Source: Ardenticatenaceae bacterium
GTDB taxonomy: Bacteria; Chloroflexota; Anaerolineae; Promineifilales; Promineifilaceae
Direction of reading: 5' to 3'
NCBI GenBank assembly: GCA_020634565.1
Contig: JACKBN010000001.1
Location: 793,131 to 857,130 of the forward strand
DNA: 64,000 nt
The position numbers and the translations under genes are program-made. Every line of letters begins with the position of its first letter. Position 1 is the first letter of the stretch. The notes under the pieces were generated by a model. It was not told the origin of the DNA. It searched no databases and was given only the letters and a program-made list of their open reading frames with translations. Shown here piece by piece: positions 50,305-58,752 of the stretch.

Positions 50305-50580
50305 TGAAATATCCTTTTATACTTTCCAAGAAAACTACAGATACGCAAAAATGTATATGTGAGAATTTTCTACAAACACCAATGAACTCACTCAATTAGC
50401 GTCTTGCTTTGGGAGCAAAGGCTTAATTAACACCAAATGAGTTGTCAGAAAACCCTCCATAATTCAAAACTACCGTATCGTTTGATTTTACTTGGGACGT
50501 TTTGCCTTAATTTTGCCAATCTTACAATCTTTTTAATTCCAGCCAAAACAATAAATAGCAATTAAGCATTGGAGTGAAAC
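50305..50580. other. AT-rich spacer without recognised gene
   Basis: This 276-bp spacer between the divergent amidohydrolase and response-regulator genes is visibly richer in A and T than its surroundings and has no ACGGCCGT copy. It should hold both promoters. I see no conserved RNA or palindrome in it. Confidence 0.4.
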
Positions 50581-51255
50581 ATGCTGCGATACAAGATCTA
50601 CATTATCGATGATGATTTGTTAATTGGAGAAGGTCTGAAGCATGCATTCCTTGAGTATGAAACGTTTTTTCAGGTCACAACTTTTACAGACCCGATGGAG
50701 GGATTACAAGCCGCAATTTCTTCGCCTCCTGATTTAATCTTTCTCGATTTATTGATGCCCTACATAAAAGGCGAAGAAATTTTGCAACAACTGAAAAAAC
50801 GAAATATCCCCACACGCGTCGTTGTCATTACCGCAGTTACCGATGTTGCAAAAGTAGTCGAGTTGATCAAAGGCGGTGCTTGTAACTACATAACAAAACC
50901 ATTTTCTACAAAAGAAATTATCAAGATAGCAAAACGCGTTGTTGTGCTGGAAGATACGCTTGACAAATTAGAGCCAAACAGAAATTTTGTTTATGGTCGA
51001 GATTTACATCAAGAAATGATGTACAGTTTATACTTAAATATTCTTGAACACTTTAACTTGACTGAACTTGCTTCTTTGTGTTTTGGAATTAATGTCGATT
51101 TCGATAACTTACCAGGAAGTAGCAAGGAAGAAAAGACCAGAGAACTCATACAATTTTGCAAAAGGCACAATAAGATTGTGAATTTAGCCAAGCTTTGTTG
51201 CGAGATACGCCCTCACGTAGAACAGTTTCAAAATATCGCTAAAAATTATTTTTAA
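50581..51255 (+). CDS. Response regulator receiver fused to an effector-associated domain
   Basis: The 224-aa protein has a CheY-like receiver (residues 1-120): acidic triad around Asp10-Asp12, phospho-acceptor Asp56 (LIFLDLLMP), Thr84 and Lys106 (YITKPF). After a linker, residues ~148-214 (YLNILEHFNLTELASLCFGI, VDFDNLPG, RELIQFCKRHNKIVNL) match the domain at the C-terminus of the 31871 ATPase, recalled as effector-associated domain 7. These domains recruit partners carrying the same domain in STAND conflict systems. There is no DNA-binding output. The gene is clearly AT-richer than its neighbours, suggesting transfer. A kinase is not adjacent. Confidence 0.8.
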   Translation: MLRYKIYIIDDDLLIGEGLKHAFLEYETFFQVTTFTDPMEGLQAAISSPPDLIFLDLLMPYIKGEEILQQLKKRNIPTRVVVITAVTDVAKVVELIKGGACNYITKPFSTKEIIKIAKRVVVLEDTLDKLEPNRNFVYGRDLHQEMMYSLYLNILEHFNLTELASLCFGINVDFDNLPGSSKEEKTRELIQFCKRHNKIVNLAKLCCEIRPHVEQFQNIAKNYF

Positions 51256-51335
51256 AAGAGGGATGATGATTGCAACGGCCGTTTCCCCGTCCCGTATAGG
51301 TTGATACATCAGTTCATTTAAAAAAGGACAAATCC

Positions 51336-51440
51336 ATGCTGCACAATTTCAAAAGTTTAGGTTCTACTGGACGCATCGCTGTGGCGGGCATGTTTTTATT
51401 GCTGCTGTTGGCTGGTTTTTTGGCGTTATACATGCTTTAA
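51336..51440 (+). CDS. 34-aa single-helix membrane peptide
   Basis: ATG at 51336 follows AAAAAGGACAAATCC with good spacing. The peptide starts MLHNFKSLGSTGRIAVAG and ends with one hydrophobic helix (MFLLLLLAGFLALYML). A strong terminator begins 23 bases after the stop, so promoter-distal signals fit a real short gene. It could be a membrane toxin or a small regulator of a membrane complex; neither is shown. It lies just after the receiver-EAD gene. Confidence 0.55.
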   Translation: MLHNFKSLGSTGRIAVAGMFLLLLLAGFLALYML

Positions 51441-51462
51441 CCCTACGCTTTTCAGGTAACCC

Positions 51463-51502
51463 AAACACCCCTTCACTAAAAATGGTGAAGGGGTGTTTTA
51501 TT
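51463..51502 (+). terminator. Rho-independent terminator
   Basis: AAACACCCCTTCAC and GTGAAGGGGTGTTT form a perfect 14-bp stem, with an 8-base loop and a TTTTATTT tail. Confidence 0.88.
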
Positions 51503-51849
51503 TAATAGCCACTATCAATCGAGCAAGCAGCAGGTGCAAACGGCCGTTGCCATCCTCGATTTCCTCAACAATCTATCCCCCTAACAACTCTCTGACTTAG
51601 CTATCGATCGGAAACAAAATTGCGCCCAAATTTATGCTATTTGGGCTATATGGGACTAAATAGCTAGTACCGTCGTAATCGGATGTGTAAGCGTGCAGAT
51701 AGAATATAGATGTACGGCCGTTGCGATGTAAATGGGCAGTGAAACCACGGTGAACAGCCCGTAAAGAGCCGCATCAAACCACTCAAACGGTCAGATTTAT
51801 CGTTATAATGCTTCCTAAGCAGGATCAAAATCATAATTTTAGCAAACGC
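51503..51849. other. Spacer with two ACGGCCGT copies, no gene seen
   Basis: This ~350-bp region has no convincing gene. It holds two ACGGCCGT copies and, at 51804-51809, a TATAAT that overlaps an upstream in-frame ATG of the next gene. That overlap argues for the later start at 51850. Confidence 0.45.
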
Positions 51850-53043
51850 ATGAATTCACCAGACTTTAAACTAGAAGCAGAATCAATATTCGATGAGCTC
51901 GTCTTCACAAGACGTGATTTCCATCAACATCCCGAGTTGGGTTTTGAAGAAACCCGCACAGCAAGCATTGTGGCCGAACGCCTCAATGAATATGGCTTTG
52001 AAGTACAAACCGGCGTTGGCCAAACCGGCGTGGTTGGTTTACTGGAAGGACCCAAAGATGGTCCCACGGTTCTCCTCCGCTTTGACATGGACGCCCTCCC
52101 CATTGAAGAAGAAACCGGTCTTCCCTTCGCCTCCCAGAACACAGGCGTTATGCATGCCTGCGGGCATGATGGGCATACCGCCATGGGTTTGGGCCTGGCC
52201 AAAATCATGTCCCGCTACCAGGAAAACATTGCCGGAACACTCAAATTTGTTTTTCAGCCCGGTGAAGAAGGATTGGGCGGGGCGATCGCCATGATTGCCG
52301 ATGGCGTATTGGAAAATCCCAAACCAGATGTAGCTATGGCCATGCATTTATGGACGCCAGAACCGTACGGCAAAGTACGTGTGGTTAATGGCCCTTGCAT
52401 GTCTTCCTCCAGTGTGTTTACCCTCACCGTGCAAGGTAAAGGCGGCCACGGGGCAGCTCCCCATCTGGCCATCGACCCGGTTTTGGCCGCAGCCCACATT
52501 GTGGCGGCACTGCAAAGTATTGTTAGCCGCAATGTCAATCCGCAGGACAGCGTGGTGGTTTCTATCGGGCAGTTTTCGGCGGGTACCACTTTCAACGTTA
52601 TTCCTGACAAGGCCATCCTTAAAGGCACAGTCCGCAGCTATGACAATGATTTGCACCGCATGATCTATCGGCGCATTCTGGAAATGGCTACCAGCATGGC
52701 GGAAGCCCTGAACTGTACCGCCACCATGGAGACGATTGCCATCGTGCAGGCTGTTGTTAATGCGCCAGAGCCAACGGCCGTTGTTTACAACGCGGCATCC
52801 AAAGTCATGGGCGCTGAAAACGTGGTGGATAGACGCACCATGGCTTCAGAAGATATGGGCTTTTTCCTGGATGAAGTCCCCGGCTGTTACTTCTTCATCG
52901 GTGCCAGCAACGACGAACAAGGCATTAACTTCCCCCATCATCACCCGCGCTTCACCTTTGACGAACGTGCCATGGTGAACGGCATAGCCGTTATGGGCGA
53001 AGCCGCAGCCAGTTACGTCATGCGCAACGGCCACAGCAGTTAA
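51850..53043 (+). CDS. M20-family amidohydrolase (N-acyl-amino-acid deacylase type)
   Basis: The 397-aa enzyme has RRDFHQHPELGFEETRTA, LLRFDMDALPIEEETGLPF and the metal-binding MHACGHDGHTAMGLGLA. It also has FQPGEEGLGGAIAMIADGVL (catalytic Glu-Glu), a dimerisation domain (GKGGHGAAPHLAIDPVLAAA) and a closing HHHPRFTFDERAMVNGI with the last metal His. This is the hippurate hydrolase/IAA-amino-acid hydrolase subgroup, acting in the cytosol on N-acylated amino acids. Start 51850 is chosen because an ATG at 51808 overlaps a TATAAT. A strong terminator follows. Confidence 0.92.
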   Translation: MNSPDFKLEAESIFDELVFTRRDFHQHPELGFEETRTASIVAERLNEYGFEVQTGVGQTGVVGLLEGPKDGPTVLLRFDMDALPIEEETGLPFASQNTGVMHACGHDGHTAMGLGLAKIMSRYQENIAGTLKFVFQPGEEGLGGAIAMIADGVLENPKPDVAMAMHLWTPEPYGKVRVVNGPCMSSSSVFTLTVQGKGGHGAAPHLAIDPVLAAAHIVAALQSIVSRNVNPQDSVVVSIGQFSAGTTFNVIPDKAILKGTVRSYDNDLHRMIYRRILEMATSMAEALNCTATMETIAIVQAVVNAPEPTAVVYNAASKVMGAENVVDRRTMASEDMGFFLDEVPGCYFFIGASNDEQGINFPHHHPRFTFDERAMVNGIAVMGEAAASYVMRNGHSS

Positions 53044-53069
53044 ACGCATCTCCAAACTGACCTCTTCCG

Positions 53070-53116
53070 CAAGGGCTGCATTGATCATTGTGATACAATG
53101 CAGCCCTTGTTTTTTT
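53070..53116 (+). terminator. Rho-independent terminator after the M20 gene
   Basis: CAAGGGCTGCATT and AATGCAGCCCTTG form a perfect 13-bp stem followed by seven T residues. Confidence 0.92.
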
Positions 53117-53149
53117 GTACAGAAAAATGAAATGTTGTGAGGCATGAAG

Positions 53150-54076
53150 ATGAAAGTTGTGGTTTTGGCAGGGGGTGTTGGTGGGGCCAAGCTGGCTGAT
53201 GGTATCGCCCGCATTTTGCCCCCGGAAGATGTGACCATCATTGTCAACACGGGAGATGATTTTGAGCATCTGGGGCTGACCATCTGCCCCGATTTAGACA
53301 CCGTGATGTACCGGCTGGCGGGCATGGCCAACGACGAAACCGGTTGGGGCCGTGCCGGTGAATCGTGGCGCACTATTGACGCAGTGGCGGCCTTGGGCGG
53401 GCCAGATTGGTTCCGGCTGGGCGATTTGGATTTGGCGACACACCTGGTGCGGACGAATAAGTTGCGAGCAGGGGAATCATTAACGGCCGTTACCCAACAC
53501 CTCTGCCAAAAACTCGGCATCCAGGTCAGCGTGCTGCCCATGAGCGATCAGCCTGCCCCCACAAAAATCCAGAGCAACGATACCATCCATCCCTTCCAAA
53601 CCTGGTTCGTCCAGGAAAAATGGCAGCCACCGGTTACCAAAGTTGTCCTGCCAGAGGATGTACGGGCCACGCGTTCCGTCATTCGCGCTTTTGAAACGGC
53701 CGATCTCGTCCTCATCGCCCCGTCCAACCCCTTTGTCAGCATCGACCCCATTTTCAATGTCTATCCAATTGCTGCGCTGCTGGAAGATTTACCCCAGGCC
53801 GTCATTGCCGTCAGCCCGATTGTAGGCGGGCAAGCGGTGAAAGGGCCTGCGGCCAAAATGATGCAGGAGCTAGACCTGCCACACACCAGCCGTGCCGTCG
53901 CTGAGTACTACGGTGAGCGCATTGATGGCTTTGTGTACGATGTGCAAGATGCGGGAAGCTGCGATAATTTAGAGGTGGAAACGCGCTGCCTGGATACGAT
54001 GATGGTCACCGAAGCGGATCGCGTCCGGCTGGCGCAAGAAGTGATGCAGTTTGCCGAGGAAATGCTGAGCAACTAA
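53150..54076 (+). CDS. cofD: 2-phospho-L-lactate transferase (F420 biosynthesis)
   Basis: The 308-aa protein starts MKVVVLAGGVGGAKLADGIA and has the CofD segments VNTGDDFEHLGLTICPDLDT, GWGRAGESWRTIDAV, LGDLDLATHLVRT, LIAPSNPFVSIDPI and SPIVGGQAVKGPAAKMM. It joins a phosphoenolpyruvate- or lactate-derived moiety to the deazaflavin Fo during F420 synthesis. GAGG lies 7 bases before the ATG at 53150; an ATG at 53144 is too close. No other F420 gene is adjacent. A hairpin follows the stop. Confidence 0.92.
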   Translation: MKVVVLAGGVGGAKLADGIARILPPEDVTIIVNTGDDFEHLGLTICPDLDTVMYRLAGMANDETGWGRAGESWRTIDAVAALGGPDWFRLGDLDLATHLVRTNKLRAGESLTAVTQHLCQKLGIQVSVLPMSDQPAPTKIQSNDTIHPFQTWFVQEKWQPPVTKVVLPEDVRATRSVIRAFETADLVLIAPSNPFVSIDPIFNVYPIAALLEDLPQAVIAVSPIVGGQAVKGPAAKMMQELDLPHTSRAVAEYYGERIDGFVYDVQDAGSCDNLEVETRCLDTMMVTEADRVRLAQEVMQFAEEMLSN

Positions 54077-54080
54077 CTAA

Positions 54081-54136
54081 ATTTTCCCGGAAACTTCTCA
54101 AGTGAAAGTTTGCATATGAACAGTTTCCGGGAAAAT
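54081..54136. terminator. Inverted repeat after cofD
   Basis: ATTTTCCCGGAAAC (54081-54094) and GTTTCCGGGAAAAT (54123-54136) are perfect 14-bp inverted repeats between convergent genes. The A/T ends give a U-tract for both directions. Confidence 0.7.
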
Positions 54137-54142
54137 GCTGAA

Positions 54143-54331
54143 TCAAGTTCCCGGCTGCGAGGTAAAGGCTAGCCCCAAAGCAACGCCAATGGCGATGCCC
54201 GCACCAATGCCGATGGCAAAGTTCCCCAACGCCACGCCAAGGCCAGACCCTATCGCGACACCCAGCGCAATACCAATGGCAAGGCCAACGGCCGTTTTGT
54301 TTTCATTTGGTCTTTTTGGTTTTGGTTTCAT
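54143..54331 (-). CDS. Glycine-zipper membrane peptide
   Basis: The 62-aa protein has a basic start (MKPKPKRPNENK) and a long run of Gly-x-Ala-x repeats (VGLAIGIALGVAIGSGLGVA, GIGAGIAIGVALGLAF). These form one or two glycine-zipper membrane helices. GGAGG sits 7 bases before the ATG, a strong ribosome site. Such peptides are common short hypotheticals in several phyla; pore-forming or membrane-packing roles are speculative. It is convergent with cofD. Confidence 0.7.
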   Translation of the reverse strand: MKPKPKRPNENKTAVGLAIGIALGVAIGSGLGVALGNFAIGIGAGIAIGVALGLAFTSQPGT

Positions 54332-54471
54332 CTGCTGTCCTCCAGATTTGCGTACGCTCGGACATACTGGTGTTTACGTGGAAACGGCCGTATCGTTGCA
54401 CGCCGCTCGCTCAAAGCCCATACAATTGTGGTACAATCCCCGCTGCCAAAACTTAGGAACTGGAGAAAAAC

Positions 54472-55809
54472 ATGGCACCACATATTTCCATCGAAAATAT
54501 AGCCGATTACGTCGGCCAAAAAGTGACAATTAAGGGGTGGCTGTACAACAGCACCCACAAAGGCAAGCTCATGTTCTTGCGCCTGCGCGACGGCAGCGGC
54601 ATGACCCAGGGCGTTGCCTTTCGCCCCGAAGTGGGTGATGAGCTGTTTGAAACGCTCAAAGGGTTAGGGCAGGAATCATCCCTGATCATCAGTGGGTTAG
54701 TGAAGGAAAACAACCGCGCGCCGGGCGTTCCCAACGGCTACGAAATTGGCGTCGAAAGCGTGGAAGTCGTTCAGAATGTTTCCGACTACCCTATCACTCC
54801 CAAAGAGCATGGCGTGGAATTCCTGATGGACAACCGCCACCTCTGGCTACGCTCCAGCCAGCAGTGGGCCATCATGCGCATCCGCACCACCATCAAGCGC
54901 GCCATCATCGACTTTTTGGACAATGAAGGCTTCCTCAACATCGACACGCCGATCATCACCCCGGCGGCGGCCGAAGGCACCAGCACCTTGTTCGAGCTGG
55001 GCTACTTTGATGAAAAAGCATATCTGGCCCAAACTGGCCAGCTGTACAACGAGGCCAACATCATGGCCTTTGGCAAAGTGTACTGCTTTGGTCCAACCTT
55101 CCGCGCCGAAAAATCGAAAACACGCCGCCACCTGGCCGAATTTTGGATGGTCGAGCCAGAAATGGCCTTCTTCGATCTGGATGATTTGATGGCTTTTGAA
55201 GAGCGGTTTATCGAATACATCGTGCAAACCACGTTGGCCAAGCGTCGGCCCGAACTGGAACTGCTGGAGCGCGATCTGACTGCGCTGGAGAACATCAAAG
55301 CGCCCTTCCCCCGCATCAGCTACGATGAGGCGATTGAGCGTATTGCGGCCATCCGCGAAGCGACCGACGACCCAGAATTGAAAGAGCAGCTGGCCATCGA
55401 ATGGGGTGATGATTTTGGTTCGCCGCACGAAACGGAGCTGACGCAGCAGTTTGACCGGCCCGTGTTTGTGTATGGCTATCCGACTCAGGTGAAGGCGTTT
55501 TACATGGAGCCGTGGCCCGGTCGGCCGGAAGTATGCAAGAGCGTTGATTTGCTGGCCCCGGAAGGGTACGGCGAAATCATCGGTGGCAGTGAGCGCATGA
55601 GCGACCCGAACGTGCTGGTGGCGGCCATTGAGAAGCATCAACTGCCGCTGGAGCATTACCAATGGTACGTGGATTTGCGTAAATTTGGCAGCGTGCCGCA
55701 CAGTGGCTTTGGCCTGGGTCTGGAGCGTACCGTGGCCTGGATTTGCGGCATCGACCACATCCGCCAGACCAGCCCATTCCCACGCACGCTCAACCGGATG
55801 AACCCGTAG
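54472..55809 (+). CDS. asnS: Asparaginyl-tRNA synthetase
   Basis: The 445-aa class IIb synthetase has an N-terminal OB anticodon-binding domain (VTIKGWLYNSTHKGKLMFLRLRDG). Class II motifs follow: motif 1 near RTTIKRAIIDFLDNEGFLNIDTPI, motif 2 FRAEKSKTRRHLAEFWMVEPEM, and motif 3 GFGLGLERTVAWICGI. The catalytic region holds PITPKEHGVEFLMDNRHLWLRS, which favours AsnRS over AspRS. It charges tRNA-Asn with Asn in the cytosol. GGAGAAAAAC precedes the ATG. No promoter was defined with confidence. Confidence 0.95.
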   Translation: MAPHISIENIADYVGQKVTIKGWLYNSTHKGKLMFLRLRDGSGMTQGVAFRPEVGDELFETLKGLGQESSLIISGLVKENNRAPGVPNGYEIGVESVEVVQNVSDYPITPKEHGVEFLMDNRHLWLRSSQQWAIMRIRTTIKRAIIDFLDNEGFLNIDTPIITPAAAEGTSTLFELGYFDEKAYLAQTGQLYNEANIMAFGKVYCFGPTFRAEKSKTRRHLAEFWMVEPEMAFFDLDDLMAFEERFIEYIVQTTLAKRRPELELLERDLTALENIKAPFPRISYDEAIERIAAIREATDDPELKEQLAIEWGDDFGSPHETELTQQFDRPVFVYGYPTQVKAFYMEPWPGRPEVCKSVDLLAPEGYGEIIGGSERMSDPNVLVAAIEKHQLPLEHYQWYVDLRKFGSVPHSGFGLGLERTVAWICGIDHIRQTSPFPRTLNRMNP

Positions 55810-55925
55810 AAACATCCGCAGATTGGCGCAGATTACACAGATTTTTAATATTTTGATGTCATGCCCGTTTTCACGGGCATCCATTTTTTACGCGATTTTA
55901 GGCTTCCCACCTACGCGGGCATGAC
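55808..55925. repeat. GCAGATTACACAGATT and CATGCCCG-CGGGCATG repeat elements
   Basis: TCCGCAGATTGGCGCAGATT (from 55815) belongs to the CGCAGATT family. GTCATGCCCGTTTTCACGGG and the opposed CCCACCTACGCGGGCATGAC (to 55924) form a REP-like palindrome related to the one interrupted at 26976-28010. Confidence 0.6.
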
Positions 55926-55960
55926 AATTACATCTCCGATTCGACAACCCGAAAAATAAC

Positions 55961-56953
55961 ATGAGTCGAAAGCAAATCTGGCAAATTGTGGGCTTGCTGG
56001 TGGTGATTGGGGCCATCGTGGCGCTGTTTGTTTGGTTTGTGGATTTGCAGGCGGTGGGAGAGGTGCTGAGAACGGCCGTTCCCACCCATCTCATCCTCGC
56101 TTCTATTCTCCTCGTTACCGGCCTGCTTTTTTACGCAATGCGCTGGCGACTGCTGCTGGGCAACAAACCCACCTTGCTGCAAACATTCCACGCCAGCAAC
56201 ATTGGCCATGCGGGCAACATCATCGTGCCCGCCCGCGCTGGCGAAGCGATGCGCATTGTGGTGCTGGGCCGCAGCGAAGCCGTCACGTACACGGAAGCTA
56301 CTTCCAGCTTTGTGGTGGAGCGGTTATTTGAGCAGCTGCTGCGCCTGCTGGCGTTGGTAGCGGCCGTCGCTGTTGGCGCGGGTATCGAGCTATCGCCTGG
56401 AACAATTTTGGGTGGGGTGGCGGTTTTAGTGGCGGCGTTTGCAGGCATTCAGTGGCTGGTGCGGCGGCGCGAGCGCGTATTAGCCCACTGGCCCGCCCGG
56501 TTTGCCAACCTGCCACGCATCACAGAGGCAGGGGCACGACGCACGCTGACCGATTTGCTGGATAACTTAACGGCCGTTTCCGAACCCAAACAACTTGCCT
56601 TGGTGATGGGCACCTCTTTACTGACCTGGGGCTGCTTTTGGGGCTTTTTCTACGCCACGCTGCTGGCGTTGGGAGATGGATTTCCGGTAGCGGATCGCCT
56701 GGCTGTGTCGCTGGGCGCTTTGGCCTTGTCGCCGCCTTCGGCGCCGACGCAGCCAGGGATTTTTCATGCGTCAGTGGTGGTGCCGCTGGCAGCCGTCGGG
56801 TTTGATGAGGTAGCGCTCACGGCTTATGCCGTGCTGCTGCACATTTTGGAAATGGTTTGGATGATTGGTCTGGCCATTGTTGGCCTGGCACAAACTGGCT
56901 TATCCGTTGGCAGTATGCTGCAACCAGATCCCGCAGCTACTGATTCCCAATAA
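55961..56953 (+). CDS. Flippase-like membrane protein (UPF0104/LPG-synthase-TM family)
   Basis: The 330-aa protein has about eight membrane helices and the lysylphosphatidylglycerol synthase TM-domain pattern: a first helix with short loop, AMRWRLLLGNKPTLLQTFHASNIGHAGNIIVPARAGEAMRIVVLG and EATSSFVVERLFEQLLRLLAL. The family includes MprF-like flippases and dolichol-linked-glycan associated proteins, so lipid or lipid-linked sugar translocation is likely but unproven. The 3' end overlaps the convergent Nudix gene by 17 bases. Confidence 0.83.
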   Translation: MSRKQIWQIVGLLVVIGAIVALFVWFVDLQAVGEVLRTAVPTHLILASILLVTGLLFYAMRWRLLLGNKPTLLQTFHASNIGHAGNIIVPARAGEAMRIVVLGRSEAVTYTEATSSFVVERLFEQLLRLLALVAAVAVGAGIELSPGTILGGVAVLVAAFAGIQWLVRRRERVLAHWPARFANLPRITEAGARRTLTDLLDNLTAVSEPKQLALVMGTSLLTWGCFWGFFYATLLALGDGFPVADRLAVSLGALALSPPSAPTQPGIFHASVVVPLAAVGFDEVALTAYAVLLHILEMVWMIGLAIVGLAQTGLSVGSMLQPDPAATDSQ

Positions 56954-57605
56954 ACTGGATAGACTCTTGCGGTCTCCACACCCAGCGATGACGCTTTACA
57001 GGATCTACAGTGCCTTCTGTGTTGTTTTCGCGCCAAAAATCATCATCTGGCAGGCCAGAAACGGCCGCTTCTAACACGTGAAAATTATACTGCGAGGGTA
57101 ACCCCGGATAAGAAATAGAATTGGTGTGGGTTTGGTACTGACGGTGACTGTCTATTTTCAGCGTGACCGCTTCGGACGGGACACCAAGCTCCTCTTTTAG
57201 ACAGCGGCGGGCCGCTTGTTGAATGGTTTCACCCGGCTTCACTTTTTCCGAAGGAGGCTGATTCCGAAAGCGACGCTGTCCATTAATGAACTCTTGTTCC
57301 GCTTCTACCAAAATATCCCCATTTTGCCGGATGATGAGCTGCACAACTTCAACAACACGCAGGGGGGGGATTTCCTTGAGCTGAACTTCCCCAGCTTCCA
57401 ATTCTTGCCATAAATTGCGCAAACTTTTGCTGTTATTTTTACCCCAAAGTTCGTAGTTAATGCCGTGCTCTTGCAACCATTCTGCCAATACATGAATCGA
57501 TCCAAATCTATTCACTGTAAATTTTCTCACTTCCTCGGATAGTGCTGTGGATAACATTACGTTCTTTCCAATACAATCAATATTTACTTGTTCGCCTGAA
57601 TACAT
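56937..57605 (-). CDS. Nudix hydrolase with N-terminal extension
   Basis: The 222-aa product has an N-terminal helical region (VRKFTVNRFGSIHVLAEWLQ) and a C-terminal Nudix fold. The Nudix box runs from PGETIQQAARRCLKEELGV: the metal-binding Glu-Glu of the 'EExG' end is intact, but the Arg-Glu pair preceding it is Arg-Cys. ATG at 57605 follows AGGAAGAG. Substrate is unknown. Its TGA-rich, AT-rich coding sequence differs from neighbouring genes, suggesting transfer. It converges on the flippase-like gene. Confidence 0.75.
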   Translation of the reverse strand: MYSGEQVNIDCIGKNVMLSTALSEEVRKFTVNRFGSIHVLAEWLQEHGINYELWGKNNSKSLRNLWQELEAGEVQLKEIPPLRVVEVVQLIIRQNGDILVEAEQEFINGQRRFRNQPPSEKVKPGETIQQAARRCLKEELGVPSEAVTLKIDSHRQYQTHTNSISYPGLPSQYNFHVLEAAVSGLPDDDFWRENNTEGTVDPVKRHRWVWRPQESIQFIGNQ

Positions 57606-57832
57606 GGACACTCTTCCTGGGCAATATGATACCTGTAATGGGCCAAATAGCCATGTGCATGATACGTACATCCTTAAATGGTGATTCGGCTCCGATTATT
57701 TGCTAAGGCAAAATGGTTCTTGCTGGAAAGCAGGCACCTATACATACTTGCGGCTCTTCCAGTTAAAAGTATGGAGGAAAAATCTGTCTGTTTAGGTGAC
57801 GAAAAGGGGACAAACTGCCGTTCGCCACCCCC

Positions 57833-58669
57833 TCACAAATCGCGGCGAGAAAAGCTAATGAGGCTGAGCAGCAGCAGGACGGCCGTATACGCCACGGCAT
57901 ACCAGATCATCAAATTAGAGGGGCGAGAAAGCACTACTAGCGGCCCGGCAGCAAAGGGGGAGCTGGCCACCCGGGGCTGGAGCAAAACCAATGCCTGCTT
58001 CCACAGAATCTCTGTGGGCATGATCAAGCTGGTCACGATGCCAATGTCAACGGCCGTTTCGTTCTGAAACAAGCTGCCAATTTGCTCCACCCAGCCGCCA
58101 ATAAAAGCGATACCGATCATCATGAAGGCAAATACACCGTTGGCTAACGTCGAGAGCCGTGTGCCGCCCAACAGGGTCAGCGAGACGACCAACAACCCTT
58201 GCAGCAGCAGCAGCCCCAGCCCGGCAGGAATATTGGGCACGTCGAACCCCGTGCGCCAGCGGTAAAGCACGATGATGCCTCCGGTTAACAGCAAAATGTA
58301 GAGGGTAAGAATGGCCGCAAAGCCGAGCCATTTGCCCAAAACAATCTCCCAGCGGCGCACCGGCTTGGTCACCAAGGCTTCGATGGTGTGCGAATCAATC
58401 TCGCCAGAAACGGCCGTTACCGAAATAAGCACCCCCAACACCAGCACCAAAAAATTAATCACGTAAAGCGCAGCCGAAAACAGCGCGCCCAAGCCCAGCT
58501 CCATTTCGTTTAGACCTACGCCCACCCGCTCAATTTCACGGAAGATGAGATGCAGCCCCAGGCCAAAAATAGTGAGAAAGCTGACAGCCAGCAGCAGCGC
58601 CAACCACAGCACCTTACGCCGCTGGCTCTCTCGGATAGTTAGTTCGGCAAAAATGAGAACAGTTTGCAT
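57833..58669 (-). CDS. ABC-2 type transporter permease
   Basis: The 278-aa protein has six predicted membrane helices and the ABC-2 pattern with TIRESQRRKVLWLALLL at the N-terminus and the cytosolic SGEIDSHTIEALVTKPVRRWEIVLGKWLG between helices 2 and 3. It is the membrane part of an ABC exporter with the ATPase encoded upstream at 58753-59670. Genes follow the order ATPase-permease on the minus strand, with a repeat hairpin between. The substrate is unknown; the adjacent regulatory genes give no hint. The C-terminal RRDL is basic and cytosolic. Confidence 0.9.
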   Translation of the reverse strand: MQTVLIFAELTIRESQRRKVLWLALLLAVSFLTIFGLGLHLIFREIERVGVGLNEMELGLGALFSAALYVINFLVLVLGVLISVTAVSGEIDSHTIEALVTKPVRRWEIVLGKWLGFAAILTLYILLLTGGIIVLYRWRTGFDVPNIPAGLGLLLLQGLLVVSLTLLGGTRLSTLANGVFAFMMIGIAFIGGWVEQIGSLFQNETAVDIGIVTSLIMPTEILWKQALVLLQPRVASSPFAAGPLVVLSRPSNLMIWYAVAYTAVLLLLSLISFSRRDL

Positions 58670-58693
58670 GGTTTTTTCGTGTCAGGTGTTCAG

Positions 58694-58741
58694 GTTTTCA
58701 AGTGGGCAAGTAAAAACTTGAAAACGTGCCCACTTGAAAAC
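58694..58741. repeat. 15-bp inverted repeat of ACTTGAAAACGTGC units
   Basis: GTTTTCAAGTGGGCA and TGCCCACTTGAAAAC are perfect inverted repeats, with tandem CACTTGAAAACGTGC units beside them. It lies between the transporter genes and might attenuate expression of the permease. Confidence 0.6.
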
Positions 58742-58752
58742 GTGCATACTTG

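Noticed and set aside
57606..57832. tRNA or other structured RNA in the spacer
   Set aside because: No cloverleaf or GTTCGAATCC-like arm was found there or elsewhere in the window.
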